Below the pieces are notes generated by a model. The model was not told the origin of the DNA, searched no databases, and saw only the letters and a program-made list of their open reading frames with translations. From the NCBI RefSeq assembly GCF_018131105.1, contig NZ_JAFCJI010000001.1, positions 1,674,001 to 1,738,000 on the forward strand: DNA of 64,000 bases, given 5' to 3'. Shown here in pieces: positions 11,782-20,861 of this stretch. The translations under genes and the position numbers were made by a program. How positions within the stretch are numbered: position 1 is the first letter of the stretch; every line of letters begins with the position of its first letter. Origin of the DNA: Bradyrhizobium manausense. GTDB lineage: Bacteria; Pseudomonadota; Alphaproteobacteria; Rhizobiales; Xanthobacteraceae.

Positions 11782-12273
11782 ATGGCAGACGCGCGGCGCG
11801 CACCCCTGAAGGACCAGACCGACATTTCCGGCGCGCGTGCGCTTGTGGTCGAGGCGCGGTTCTATGACGATCTCCAGGACGCGCTTCTGGACGGTGCCGT
11901 GACCGAGCTGAAGGCCGCCGGCCTGACCCATGACGTGATCACGGTTCCCGGTGCGCTGGAGATCCCGGCGGCGGTGGCGATTGCTGTCGACGCGGCTGCG
12001 GCGAACGGCAAGCCCTATGACGCGGTGATCGCGCTTGGCTGCGTGATCCGCGGCGACACCATTCATTTCGAGATCGTCTCGCAGGAATCCTCGCGCGCGC
12101 TGATGGATCTCGCGGTGGCGCGCAAGCTGCCGCTCGGCAACGGTATCCTCACCGTCAACAACGAGGACCAGGCCTGGGCGCGGGCGCGCGCCAGCGAACT
12201 CAACAAGGGCGGCGATGCCGCGCGCGCCGCGATCGCGATGCTGCGCATCAAACGCCGTCTGGCGCGGGCCTGA
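11782..12273 (+). CDS. ribH: 6,7-dimethyl-8-ribityllumazine synthase
   Basis: This 163-residue protein is lumazine synthase, which feeds RibE. It shows the [11 protein letters not shown] substrate loop and the catalytic-region motif [14 protein letters not shown] with its histidine. It follows ribE after 76 bp, with its start at the ATG after a purine-rich stretch. The position between ribE and nusB is the usual alphaproteobacterial order. Confidence 0.95.
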   Translation: MADARRAPLKDQTDISGARALVVEARFYDDLQDALLDGAVTELKAAGLTHDVITVPGALEIPAAVAIAVDAAAANGKPYDAVIALGCVIRGDTIHFEIVSQESSRALMDLAVARKLPLGNGILTVNNEDQAWARARASELNKGGDAARAAIAMLRIKRRLARA

Positions 12274-12276
12274 GCC

Positions 12277-12771
12277 ATGGCTGACATCAGGAAACCGGCA
12301 GGTCCTGCGGAGAAGAAGGCGAACCGGCGCGGTGCGGCGCGGCTTGCGGCCGTCCAGGCGCTGTACCAGATGGATATCGCCGGCGCCGGCATCAACGACA
12401 TTTTTGCGGAGTTCGAAAGCCACTGGCTCGGCAACGAGGTCGAGGGCGACACCTATCTGCCGGCGGAAGCCGCGTTCTTCCGTGACGTCGTCTCCGGCGT
12501 CGTTCGCGACCAGAAGAAGCTCGATCCCCTGATCGATGAGGCGTTGTCGAAGGGCTGGCCCTTGAAGCGGATCGAGGCGATCTTGCGCGCGGTGTTGCGG
12601 GCAGGGGCCTATGAGCTCCAGCATCGCAAGGATGTGCCCGGCCGCGTGGTGGTCTCCGAATATGTCGATGTCGCCAATGCCTTCGTCGACCGCGACGAGA
12701 CCGGCATGGTCAACGCAGTGCTCGACCAGATCGGCCGCCAGTTTCGCGGTGACGAATTCGGGCGGGGCTAG
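12277..12771 (+). CDS. nusB: transcription antitermination protein NusB
   Basis: This 164-residue RNA-binding protein joins NusE (S10) at boxA in rRNA antitermination complexes. The all-helical fold is recognisable from RRGAARLAAVQALYQMDIAG near residue 12 and the C-terminal VVVSEYVDVANAF segment. The start lies 3 bp after the ribH stop, consistent with one operon. Confidence 0.93.
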   Translation: MADIRKPAGPAEKKANRRGAARLAAVQALYQMDIAGAGINDIFAEFESHWLGNEVEGDTYLPAEAAFFRDVVSGVVRDQKKLDPLIDEALSKGWPLKRIEAILRAVLRAGAYELQHRKDVPGRVVVSEYVDVANAFVDRDETGMVNAVLDQIGRQFRGDEFGRG

Positions 12772-12786
12772 GTCGCACATTCCGCT

Positions 12787-12893
12787 GTCACCACCCGCGA
12801 AAGCGGGTGATCGAGTACGCCGCGGCAGCGGCAATTGATTTCGGGCGTCTCGGCGTACTGGATCGCCCGGTCGAGCCGGGCGATGACCGTGAA
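12787..12893. repeat. composite palindromic repeat between nusB and thiL
   Basis: The left part is CACCCGCGAAAGCGGGTG followed by GATCGAGTACGCC (12809-12821). The right part has GGCGTACTGGATC (12852-12864) followed by GCCCGGTCGAGCCGGGC. The inner arms can pair and each outer part forms its own hairpin, giving a cruciform-like RNA. I recall this three-hairpin design as widespread between genes in Bradyrhizobium. Confidence 0.65.
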
Positions 12894-12910
12894 GTGTGGG
12901 GCTAGCGCCG

Positions 12911-13909
12911 ATGACCAACGCACAAGACGCTTCCGCCGAAGACTCCCTCATCGCGCGCTATTTCAAGCCGCTGGCGACTGATCCCGGTGCGTTCGGGCTG
13001 GTCGATGACGCCGCGATCCTGTCCTCGTCCGGCGACGACATCGTCGTCACCACCGATGCCGTCGTCGAAGGCGTGCATTATCTTGCCAACGATCCCCCCG
13101 AAACCATTGCGCGCAAGGCGCTTCGGGTGAACCTGTCTGATCTCGCCGCCAAGGGGGCTGCGCCCGCCGGCTTCGTGCTGACGCTGGCACTGCGCGCCAA
13201 GGAAGACTCCTGGCTGAGGCCGTTTGCGGATGCGCTCGGCGAGGACGCTGAGACCTTTGCCTGTCCGCTGCTCGGCGGCGACACGGTATCGACGCCGGGC
13301 CCGCAGATGATCTCGATCACGGCCTTCGGCCGCGTGCCAAAGGGGCGGATGGTTGGCCGCACCGGCGCGCGGCCGGGCGACGTTATCCTGGTGACGGGGA
13401 CGATCGGCGATGCCGCGCTCGGCCTCGATGTGCTCACCGGTGGTGCTGCGGCCACGGCGCTGACGTCCGATCCAGCTGCAAGAGAAGCGCTGATCGCGCG
13501 CTATCTGATCCCGCAGCCGCGCAACGTGCTGGCGCAGGCCGTGCGCGACCGCGCGACCGCGGCGATGGACGTCTCCGACGGGCTCGCGGGCGACCTGACG
13601 AAACTCTGCGCGGCGTCCGGCGTCTCGGCCACGATCAACGTGGCGCGCGTGCCCCTCTCACCCGCTGCGGCCGGCCTGGTTGCCTGCAACGCCATTTGCG
13701 TTGAGACGCTGCTTGCCGGGGGCGACGACTACGAGGTGCTCTGCACGGTGCCGCCGGCACAGAGCGATGCGCTGATGGAAGCGGGGCGGGCAGTGGGTCT
13801 GGCCGTCACGGCGATCGGCACCATCGTCGCGGGCCATGAGCGGCCGTGCTTCCTGGATGGGCAAGGCCAGGAGTTGGTCTTGAAGCGGCTGTCCTACAGC
13901 CACTTTTAG
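12911..13909 (+). CDS. thiL: thiamine-monophosphate kinase
   Basis: This 332-residue enzyme phosphorylates thiamine monophosphate to the cofactor thiamine diphosphate. It has the PurM/AIR-synthase-type fold with DDAAILSSSGDDIVVTTDA metal and ATP-binding aspartates, VNLSDLAAKGAAP, and MDVSDGLAGDL. The ATG at 12911 is preferred; a GTG 15 bp upstream is in frame. It follows the nusB cluster after a repeat-filled gap. Confidence 0.93.
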   Translation: MTNAQDASAEDSLIARYFKPLATDPGAFGLVDDAAILSSSGDDIVVTTDAVVEGVHYLANDPPETIARKALRVNLSDLAAKGAAPAGFVLTLALRAKEDSWLRPFADALGEDAETFACPLLGGDTVSTPGPQMISITAFGRVPKGRMVGRTGARPGDVILVTGTIGDAALGLDVLTGGAAATALTSDPAAREALIARYLIPQPRNVLAQAVRDRATAAMDVSDGLAGDLTKLCAASGVSATINVARVPLSPAAAGLVACNAICVETLLAGGDDYEVLCTVPPAQSDALMEAGRAVGLAVTAIGTIVAGHERPCFLDGQGQELVLKRLSYSHF

Positions 13910-14031
13910 GAATTGCGCCAGGCTGGCGCCCAGCCGCGCGGGATTAGGTCTAAATACCTGCCGAGATCGGCCTTTTCGGCCTTATCCGGCGTTGCACCCT
14001 CAATTTGATTTTGGCAAGCTTGCAATCGACT

Positions 14032-14062
14032 AGGGCCGCCCCTTCGGGCAAGGGGCGGCCCT
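14032..14062. terminator. thiL-hppA intergenic hairpin
   Basis: AGGGCCGCCCCTT (14032-14044) pairs perfectly with AAGGGGCGGCCCT (14050-14062) around a five-base loop. No T-run follows, so it may be a Rho-independent-like terminator of the thiL operon, or a structured leader of hppA, whose ATG is 86 bp downstream. Confidence 0.45.
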
Positions 14063-14148
14063 GTTCAACATAAGGGCGCCGCACCGCTTGTCGGAAAAAC
14101 AAAAGGCGCCGGGGGTACGTACATCAAGGATCTGAGGCAAAAAATCAC

Positions 14149-16269
14149 ATGACAGCATTATGGTTGATTGTGCTCTGCGGAGTGCTTTCCGTCGTCTACG
14201 CGATTTGGGCGACGTCTTCGGTGTTGAGCGCGGATGCGGGGTCACCGCGCATGCAGGAGATCGCGGGAGCGGTCGCTGAGGGTGCACAGGCGTATCTGCG
14301 ACGCCAATACACCACGATCGGAATTGTCGGCATCGTCATCTTCGTGCTGCTTGCCTACTTCCTTGGTCTCTACGTCGCCATCGGCTTCTTGATCGGCGCA
14401 ATCCTGTCGGGGGCGGCCGGCTTCATCGGCATGAACGTCTCTGTCCGCGCCAATGTGCGCACCGCGCAGGCTGCGACGACGTCGCTCGCCGGCGGCCTCG
14501 AACTCGCCTTCAAGGCGGGCGCGATCACCGGCATGCTGGTGGCGGGTCTCGCGCTGCTTGGCGTGACGCTGTATTTCGGCTTCCTGGTTCACTCGCTGAA
14601 GCTCGCACCCGACAGCCGCACCGTCATCGACGCCATGGTGGCGCTCGGCTTCGGCGCCTCCCTGATCTCGATCTTCGCCCGTCTCGGCGGCGGCATCTTC
14701 ACCAAGGGTGCGGACGTCGGCGGCGATCTCGTCGGCAAGGTCGAAGCGGGCATTCCCGAGGACGATCCGCGCAACCCGGCCACGATTGCCGACAACGTCG
14801 GCGACAACGTGGGCGATTGCGCCGGCATGGCCGCCGACCTCTTTGAGACCTACGCAGTGACAGCGGTCGCCACCATGGTGCTCGCGGCGATTTTCTTTGC
14901 GAAGACGCCGATCCTCGCCAACATGATGACGCTGCCGCTCGCGATCGGCGGCATCTGCATCATCACCTCGATCATCGGCACCTTCTTCGTGAAGCTCGGG
15001 CCGAGCCAGTCGATCATGGGCGCGCTCTACAAGGGCCTGATCGCAACCGGCGTGCTGTCGCTGATCGGCATTGCCGGCGTGATCTACTATCTGATCGGCT
15101 TCGGCAAGCTCGACGGCGTCGAGTACACCGGCATGTCGCTGTTCCAATGCGGCGTGGTCGGCCTCATCGTCACCGCGCTGATCATCTGGATCACCGAATA
15201 CTACACCGGTACGGACTATCGTCCGGTGAAGTCGATCGCCCAGGCCTCGGTGACCGGTCACGGCACCAACGTGATCCAGGGTCTCGCCGTCTCGATGGAA
15301 GCGACCGCGCTGCCCGCGATCGTCATCATCGCCGGCATCCTGGTCACCTACAGCCTCGCCGGCCTGTTCGGCATCGCGATCGCGACCGCCACCATGCTGG
15401 CGCTGGCCGGCATGGTCGTAGCCCTCGACGCGTTCGGCCCGGTGACTGACAACGCCGGCGGCATCGCCGAGATGGCGGGTCTGCCCAAGGAAGTGCGCAA
15501 GTCGACCGACGCGCTCGACGCGGTCGGCAACACCACCAAGGCGGTGACGAAGGGATACGCGATCGGCTCCGCCGGTCTCGGTGCGCTCGTGCTGTTCGCG
15601 GCCTACAACCAGGACCTCAAGTTCTTCGTTGCGGACTCCGCGAACCACGCCTACTTCGCCGGCGTCAATCCGGACTTTTCGCTGAACAATCCGTACGTCG
15701 TGGTGGGCCTGCTGTTCGGTGGCCTGCTGCCATACCTGTTCGGCGCGATGGGCATGACCGCGGTCGGCCGTGCGGCCGGCGCGATCGTCGAGGAGGTACG
15801 TCGTCAGTTCCGCGAGAAGCCGGGCATCATGCAGGGTACCGACAAGCCTGACTACGGCAAGGCGGTCGACCTGCTGACCCGTGCGGCGATCAAGGAGATG
15901 ATCATCCCCTCGCTGCTTCCGGTGCTGTCGCCGATCGTCGTCTACTTCGTGATCTACGCGATCGCGGGCGGCGGCGTGGCCGGCAAGTCCGCGGCGTTCT
16001 CGGCGGTCGGTGCCATGCTGCTCGGCGTGATCGTGACGGGCCTGTTCGTCGCGATCTCGATGACCTCGGGCGGCGGCGCCTGGGATAACGCCAAGAAGTA
16101 CATCGAGGACGGTCATTTCGGCGGCAAGGGCTCTGACGCCCACAAGTCGGCCGTGACCGGTGACACCGTCGGCGATCCCTACAAGGACACCGCGGGCCCC
16201 GCGGTGAACCCGATGATCAAGATCACCAACATCGTGGCCTTGCTCCTGCTGGCGATCCTGGCGCACTGA
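14149..16269 (+). CDS. hppA: K+-independent proton-pumping pyrophosphatase
   Basis: This 706-residue integral membrane enzyme couples pyrophosphate hydrolysis to proton export, with about sixteen helices. The substrate site is intact: [20 protein letters not shown] near residues 186-205, then [25 protein letters not shown]. The motif GNTTKA carries lysine where K+-dependent enzymes have alanine (GNTTAA), which marks the K+-independent subclass. Length is normal, and a strong terminator follows. Confidence 0.95.
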   Translation: MTALWLIVLCGVLSVVYAIWATSSVLSADAGSPRMQEIAGAVAEGAQAYLRRQYTTIGIVGIVIFVLLAYFLGLYVAIGFLIGAILSGAAGFIGMNVSVRANVRTAQAATTSLAGGLELAFKAGAITGMLVAGLALLGVTLYFGFLVHSLKLAPDSRTVIDAMVALGFGASLISIFARLGGGIFTKGADVGGDLVGKVEAGIPEDDPRNPATIADNVGDNVGDCAGMAADLFETYAVTAVATMVLAAIFFAKTPILANMMTLPLAIGGICIITSIIGTFFVKLGPSQSIMGALYKGLIATGVLSLIGIAGVIYYLIGFGKLDGVEYTGMSLFQCGVVGLIVTALIIWITEYYTGTDYRPVKSIAQASVTGHGTNVIQGLAVSMEATALPAIVIIAGILVTYSLAGLFGIAIATATMLALAGMVVALDAFGPVTDNAGGIAEMAGLPKEVRKSTDALDAVGNTTKAVTKGYAIGSAGLGALVLFAAYNQDLKFFVADSANHAYFAGVNPDFSLNNPYVVVGLLFGGLLPYLFGAMGMTAVGRAAGAIVEEVRRQFREKPGIMQGTDKPDYGKAVDLLTRAAIKEMIIPSLLPVLSPIVVYFVIYAIAGGGVAGKSAAFSAVGAMLLGVIVTGLFVAISMTSGGGAWDNAKKYIEDGHFGGKGSDAHKSAVTGDTVGDPYKDTAGPAVNPMIKITNIVALLLLAILAH

Positions 16270-16291
16270 GCGGCGCTGACGTGAAAATGAG

Positions 16292-16324
16292 AAAACCCCG
16301 CGGTGCGAGCCGCGGGGTTTTTGT
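16292..16324 (+). terminator. hppA Rho-independent terminator
   Basis: AAACCCCGCGG (16293-16303) pairs with CCGCGGGGTTT (16310-16320), followed by a T-rich tail. It lies 23 bp after the hppA stop. Confidence 0.85.
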
Positions 16325-16373
16325 TTGGCAATAACCTCGTTCGCTGCCTGCGAACAAACACGGAGATCAATCC

Positions 16374-16529
16374 ATGTCGCTCTCATCCGCCCGGAATTAT
16401 GCACTCCGAGCCGCCAAGTCGCAGGATCAGAAGGAGGCCGCCGAATTGCTATCCAAGGCCATATTGGAACTCGCTTTGGCGATCGAGACCACCGATGCCA
16501 AGGTCAAGAAGATCAACAAGTCGTCCTAG
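16374..16529 (+). CDS. small helical protein (51 aa), unrecognised
   Basis: GGAG at 16362-16365 precedes the ATG at 16374. The 51-residue product begins MSLSSARNYALRAAKSQ and ends KVKKINKSS; it is rich in Ala, Lys and Leu, looks like a single amphipathic helix, and has no transmembrane segment. The frame is bracketed by two terminators of nearly identical sequence, so it forms its own short transcription unit after hppA. No family is recognised. It is below the size usually reported. Confidence 0.6.
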   Translation: MSLSSARNYALRAAKSQDQKEAAELLSKAILELALAIETTDAKVKKINKSS

Positions 16530-16581
16530 GCGCGATGCAACTGGGTCTAAACATCATCGCTTCTTGTGGCAGCGATCCAAG

Positions 16582-16608
16582 AAAAACCCCGCGAGATGCG
16601 GGGTTTTT
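16582..16608. terminator. bidirectional Rho-independent terminator
   Basis: AAAAACCCCGC (16582-16592) and GCGGGGTTTTT (16598-16608) form a perfect hairpin with A- and T-runs on both sides. It can end the small plus-strand gene and the minus-strand binding-protein gene whose stop is at 16637. Confidence 0.85.
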
Positions 16609-16636
16609 GTTTGATGGATCGGACGCTCTCGCCGCG

Positions 16637-17650
16637 TCATTGCACGTCCATTTGCAGCCCTTCCTTCTGGATGATGCCGGCGAACTTCTTCGTCTCGGCA
16701 TCCACGAAGTCGGAGAATTGCTGCGGTGTGCCGTAGTCGGTGCGGGCGCCCATGGCGATGATCTGCTTCTTGATGTCGTCGCGCTCCAGCATCGCCTTGA
16801 CCTGGAGATTGAGCGCCTCCAGCACCGGGGCCGGGACGCCCTTCGGCAGAAACACCGAAAACCATGACGACACGTCGAAATTGGCAAGCTCCGGCGCGCT
16901 CTCACGCATGGTCGGCAGGTTCGGTGCGAGCTCGCTGCGCTCGATCGTGGTGACGCAGAGGCCGTTGAGCGTGCCGTTCTGCACCTGCGGCAGGCTCGGA
17001 TAGAGATTGTCGAACAGGATCTGGATGTCGCCGGCGAGCGCGGCCTGGAGCGCCGGTCCGGCGCCGCGGAACGGGATGTGCGTCATCTTCAGTCCGGTGA
17101 GCTGGAGGAACCAGGCGCCGGTGAGGTGAGGGCTCTGGCCGACGCCGGAGGAGGCGTAGCTCAGCTTGTCCGGATTGGCCTTCAGATAGGAGACCAGCTC
17201 GGCGATCGACTTGATGCCGGTCTTCGGATGTGCCGACACGATGTTCGGGATCCGGATCATGTTGGTAACAGGCTGTAGCTGCTCAGGCTTGTAGCTGAGG
17301 TTCTTGAAGATGCTGTAGGCGATTGCGTTCGGACCGGGATTGCCGATCAGGATGGTGTGGCCGTCAGCCTTGGAGCGAACCACCTCGGCTGTCCCGATCG
17401 TGCCGCCGCCGCCCGAGCGATTCTCCACGACCGCAGTCTGGCCCCAGGCGGATTGGAGATGGGCGGCGAGCAAACGGCCCATCACATCGGTTGAGCCGCC
17501 GGCCGCAGCCGGCACAATGATGCGGACGTTCTCGGTCGGCTTCCAGTCGGCGAGGCTCGATCGCGGTAGGAGCGCTGCGGCCGAGAGCCCCGCCGCTCCC
17601 GCAAGCACGTGACGACGGGACAATAATCTGTTCTGAAGTTTCTTGAGCAC
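16637..17650 (-). CDS. Bug-family periplasmic substrate-binding protein
   Basis: This 337-residue protein belongs to the tripartite tricarboxylate transporter (TctC/Bug) family of periplasmic receptors. The GTG start at 17650, preceded by GGGAG, places a twin-arginine-like signal (LSRRHVLAGAAGLSAAALL) at the N terminus, ending at SLA. Mature motifs include VRIIVPAAAGGSTDVMGRLL and the HIPFRGAGPALQAALAGDI block typical of Bug proteins. No TctA or TctB membrane partner lies nearby, so it is an orphan receptor. The ligand cannot be predicted. Confidence 0.88.
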   Translation of the reverse strand: MLKKLQNRLLSRRHVLAGAAGLSAAALLPRSSLADWKPTENVRIIVPAAAGGSTDVMGRLLAAHLQSAWGQTAVVENRSGGGGTIGTAEVVRSKADGHTILIGNPGPNAIAYSIFKNLSYKPEQLQPVTNMIRIPNIVSAHPKTGIKSIAELVSYLKANPDKLSYASSGVGQSPHLTGAWFLQLTGLKMTHIPFRGAGPALQAALAGDIQILFDNLYPSLPQVQNGTLNGLCVTTIERSELAPNLPTMRESAPELANFDVSSWFSVFLPKGVPAPVLEALNLQVKAMLERDDIKKQIIAMGARTDYGTPQQFSDFVDAETKKFAGIIQKEGLQMDVQ

Positions 17651-17782
17651 GAATCCACTCCCAGCTTTCTTGTTTTGCAGGGAGCGTAGGGAACCGGGCC
17701 TACAACGGCAAGCCGCATGCGACTGCGAGCGACGTGCGGAGAGCGTCACGACGCCGCAGGCAGAGAATGCCGGCTCACGTTC

Positions 17783-18268
17783 TCAGTTGAAGCTGAGCAG
17801 CTTGAACAGCGGTGCGAGGTAGCTCATCTCCTGACCCGACGTCGGCGTGGTCCGGCTGATGGAGTCGAAGATCTTGCCGTCCTGGAGGCCGTAGTTCGCA
17901 AGCCGGCGCACGCGGCGGTTCTTGTCGAAATAAATCGCGATCACGCGCTGGTCGACGACCTTCTGGTTCATGAAGGCGACCATGCGCTCGGAGCGTTGCG
18001 AGATGTAATAGAACACTTCGCCGTCCAGCGTCGCGACGGTGGAGGGCGTACCCATCACGATCAGCACCTGGTCCTGGCTCGCGCCGATCGGAATCTGCTC
18101 GAGTGCGCCAGGCGGCAGGATGTAGCCCTTCTGGAACTGCTCGCCGGTGCACCCCGCAAGGGCGCCGCCGACCAAGGCCACGGCCGCGAGCACGCGCAGG
18201 CCGCGCCAGCGCGCAAATAGGCCGCGCCGCTTGTCCGCGCGCAGGCTGGTCTGGTTCGTTATCGTCAT
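17783..18268 (-). CDS. bamE: outer-membrane protein assembly factor BamE (lipoprotein)
   Basis: The 161-residue product from the ATG at 18268 has an arginine-rich N terminus, a hydrophobic stretch and a lipobox (LAGC), so it is a lipoprotein. The SmpA/BamE domain follows: QKGYILPPGALEQIPIGAS, then QDQVLIVMGTPS, the glycine-proline motif typical of BamE, and a C-terminal beta region. BamE is a small component of the BAM complex that inserts outer-membrane proteins. It is divergent from the cytochrome bc1 chaperone gene. Confidence 0.85.
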   Translation of the reverse strand: MTITNQTSLRADKRRGLFARWRGLRVLAAVALVGGALAGCTGEQFQKGYILPPGALEQIPIGASQDQVLIVMGTPSTVATLDGEVFYYISQRSERMVAFMNQKVVDQRVIAIYFDKNRRVRRLANYGLQDGKIFDSISRTTPTSGQEMSYLAPLFKLLSFN

Positions 18269-18366
18269 CGTGGAACTGATTCCGTCCCCTTGCGTCGCGC
18301 GAGGCGCTGAAGTACCGGGCGGAGGCTCTGAATGCAACTCACGCGCGCCCGCTTGCGGAAACCACA

Positions 18367-18930
18367 ATGCTTTGGCCGTTCAATCACTTCAGGAAACCCC
18401 GGCTAGCCCCGGCCGGCACCATTGAGGCCATCTATGGCATGATCGTGACGCAGGCGCGAGAACCCATATTTTACCGGGACTTGGGCGTACCGGATACGGT
18501 TAATGGCCGTTTCGACCTGTTGCTTCTGCACCTCTGGCTGTTGCTGCGGCGGCTGCGGACTGCCCAAAGCGGGGTGGAGCTGTCGCAGGCCCTGTTTGAT
18601 CGGTTCTGCGAGGACATGGACGACAATCTGCGCGAGATGGGCGTAGGTGACCAGACCGTCCCGAAGCGGATGAGAGCCTTCGGCGAGGCCTTCTATGGCC
18701 GCGCCCAGGCCTACGACCAAGCCTACGACCAGGCCGTCGAGACCGATAATGAGGCGCTGGCGCAGGCGATCTGCAAGAATATCTTGAATGGGGCCGGCAT
18801 GGATCAGGCGCGGCTTCTGGCAGCCTATGCGGTGACTGCGAATGCGGATCTCGGCCAGACAGGCGACCCCGCGTTGTTGCTTGGAGCATTCAAATTTCCC
18901 GCACCGCTTCGGGAGGACGAGGCATCATGA
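18367..18930 (+). CDS. ubiquinol-cytochrome c chaperone family protein
   Basis: This 187-residue protein resembles the CBP3/UQCC1 family, which helps assemble the cytochrome bc1 complex. It shows IYGMIVTQAREPIFYRDLGVPDT near the start, and the RTAQSGVELSQALFDRFCEDMDDNLREMGVGD core. A short direct repeat (AYDQAYDQA) occurs near residue 115. Its stop overlaps the next gene in an ATGA arrangement, implying cotranslation. Confidence 0.85.
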   Translation: MLWPFNHFRKPRLAPAGTIEAIYGMIVTQAREPIFYRDLGVPDTVNGRFDLLLLHLWLLLRRLRTAQSGVELSQALFDRFCEDMDDNLREMGVGDQTVPKRMRAFGEAFYGRAQAYDQAYDQAVETDNEALAQAICKNILNGAGMDQARLLAAYAVTANADLGQTGDPALLLGAFKFPAPLREDEAS

Positions 18931-19502
18931 ACCGACCGATGACCGGACCCGACCCCTGGCGCGCGCCCGTGATCGTGGCGCAGATTCCCGATACCGGCGT
19001 GCACCGTAAGCTCGAAGCTTCGGCCGCAGAGCGCCAGGCCATGGCCGACCTCGCGGGCCTGCGCGACGTTCTGTCGGCTCATGCCGAATTCGACGTGGAG
19101 CCGAAGAGTGGTGGCCGGGTCCAGGTCACGGGTCGCGTCCAGGCCCGGGTCGGCCAGACCTGTGTCGTCACGCTTGATCCGATCGAGAGCGAGATCGACG
19201 AGGAGGTCGACCTGACCTTTGCGCCCGAGGCCGAGACGCGCCGCCTGGAGGACCTCATCGAGGAAGGTCAGGACGACGAGGATCCCCCGGAGGTCGCCGA
19301 TCCGCCGGAGGCCATCGTCAACGGAATCATCGACCTCGGCCGGATTGCGACCGATGCGCTGTTCCTGGCGATCGATCCTTATCCGCGCAAGCCGGGTGTC
19401 GTGTTCGAGGCGGAGGTCACCGCGCCCGACCCCGAGGACCATCCGTTCGCTGCGCTGAAGGCGCTTCAGGACAACAAGCAGGGGAAGAAGAAGGGCAAAT
19501 AG
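18927..19502 (+). CDS. DUF177 (YceD-like) domain protein
   Basis: This 191-residue protein carries the DUF177/YceD domain linked in many bacteria to 23S rRNA accumulation and located beside rpmF and plsX. The core runs through GRVQARVGQTCVVTLDPIES and the acidic EEVDLTF segment; two cysteine-linked positions are reduced to one here. The C terminus is a lysine-rich tail. It precedes plsX as expected, but rpmF is absent from between them. Confidence 0.85.
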   Translation: MNRPMTGPDPWRAPVIVAQIPDTGVHRKLEASAAERQAMADLAGLRDVLSAHAEFDVEPKSGGRVQVTGRVQARVGQTCVVTLDPIESEIDEEVDLTFAPEAETRRLEDLIEEGQDDEDPPEVADPPEAIVNGIIDLGRIATDALFLAIDPYPRKPGVVFEAEVTAPDPEDHPFAALKALQDNKQGKKKGK

Positions 19503-19799
19503 TCGAACCTTCCCCGTAAGACCGCTGTGTGACGGGACGTGAGGTGTTTGTGGGACTAGTTTGAAAGGCCTGTCTATCCGTTTGATTGTTATGTCAATTC
19601 TTTGAATTGGAGGATCCGTCGTCGGATCGCCCTTAATCCAAAAGGCTGGGGGCAAGAGGTTGTTTCGGGATAGCAAAACGCTATTGTCCGCCCCGGTTCG
19701 GGTGCGGCGTGGCGCTTGGCCGGTCGCCATGTCCATGGCGGACCCATCTCGCGGCCCCGCTCGTCGACGACCGCACCAGACCAGGTTTCCGGGACTTCT
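19503..19799. other. gap between DUF177 gene and plsX
   Basis: This stretch of about 300 bp has no supported gene. In many proteobacteria rpmF (ribosomal protein L32) lies here, but no L32-like frame is present. A relatively AT-rich part (about 19560-19620) may hold a plsX promoter. Confidence 0.6.
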
Positions 19800-20861
19800 A
19801 TGCCAAGCAAGGTTCGCATCGCGCTGGACGCCATGGGGGGCGACGCCGGCGCCGCCGTGGTCATTCCGGGCGCTGCCATCTCGCTCGCCAAGCATCGCGA
19901 CACCGAATTCCTGCTGGTCGGGGACCGCGCCAGGATCGGGCCCGAGCTCGATCGGCATCCACATCTCAAGGCCGTTTCGAAGATCATCCATACCGACGTC
20001 GCCGTCAGCGGCTCGGACAAGCCGAGCCAGGCGCTACGGCGCGGTCGCAAAACCTCCTCGATGTGGCTCGCGATCGATGCGGTGAAGAAGGGGGAGGCCG
20101 ATGTCGCGGTCTCCGCCGGCAATACCGGCGCACTGATGGCGATGGCCCGGTTCCATCTGCGTACGCTGCGGGGCATCGACCGCCCGGCCATCAGCGGGAT
20201 TTGGCCAACCAAGCGCGGCCAGTCGGTCGTGCTCGATCTCGGCGCCACGATCGGCGGCGATGCACGCCATCTGGTGGCGCTCGCCGTGATGGGTGCGGCC
20301 ATGGTGAGCGTGGTGTTCGACAAGAAGCGCCCCACGGTCGGCCTGCTCAACATCGGAACCGAGGAAATCAAGGGGCACGAGGAGATCCGCGAGGCCAACG
20401 AAATCCTGCGCGCGATGAACCTGCCGGAACTCGAATATGTCGGTTTCGTCGAAGGCGACGGCATCGGCAAGGGGACGGCCGATGTGATCGTGACCGAGGG
20501 GTACAGCGGCAATATCGCGCTCAAGGCTGCCGAAGGAACCGCACGCCAGATGGCGGAATTACTCCGTAACGAGATTCAGCGGAGCTGGCTGTCCAAGCTC
20601 GGTTATCTGTTTGCGCGCAATGCCTTCCAGGCCCTGCGCGACAAGATGGACCCGAACAAGTCGAACGGCGGCGTGTTGCTGGGTCTCAACGGACTGGTGG
20701 TCAAGAGCCACGGCGGAATCAACGCCGAAGGCTTTGCCTATGCGATCGATGTTGGCTATGAAATGGCTCACTACGATCTCCTGAACAAGATCAATCAGAT
20801 GCTCAACCGCGAGGGTGGCGCACTTAATTCCGTGCAGTCCGCGCAGGAGGCTGTTTCGTGA
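19800..20861 (+). CDS. plsX: phosphate acyltransferase PlsX
   Basis: This 353-residue peripheral membrane enzyme converts acyl-ACP to acyl-phosphate for phospholipid synthesis. The N terminus reads [13 protein letters not shown], the family signature, and [12 protein letters not shown] and [21 protein letters not shown] follow. The ATG at 19800 is chosen because the family begins there; upstream in-frame codons encode unrelated sequence. The stop overlaps the fabH GTG start (GTGA). Confidence 0.94.
   Translation: MPSKVRIALDAMGGDAGAAVVIPGAAISLAKHRDTEFLLVGDRARIGPELDRHPHLKAVSKIIHTDVAVSGSDKPSQALRRGRKTSSMWLAIDAVKKGEADVAVSAGNTGALMAMARFHLRTLRGIDRPAISGIWPTKRGQSVVLDLGATIGGDARHLVALAVMGAAMVSVVFDKKRPTVGLLNIGTEEIKGHEEIREANEILRAMNLPELEYVGFVEGDGIGKGTADVIVTEGYSGNIALKAAEGTARQMAELLRNEIQRSWLSKLGYLFARNAFQALRDKMDPNKSNGGVLLGLNGLVVKSHGGINAEGFAYAIDVGYEMAHYDLLNKINQMLNREGGALNSVQSAQEAVS

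Noticed and set aside
14242..16404. 720-residue open frame antisense to hppA
   Set aside because: Shadow of a GC-rich real gene; composition (His, Arg, Asp-rich) is artefactual, and hppA is certain on the other strand.
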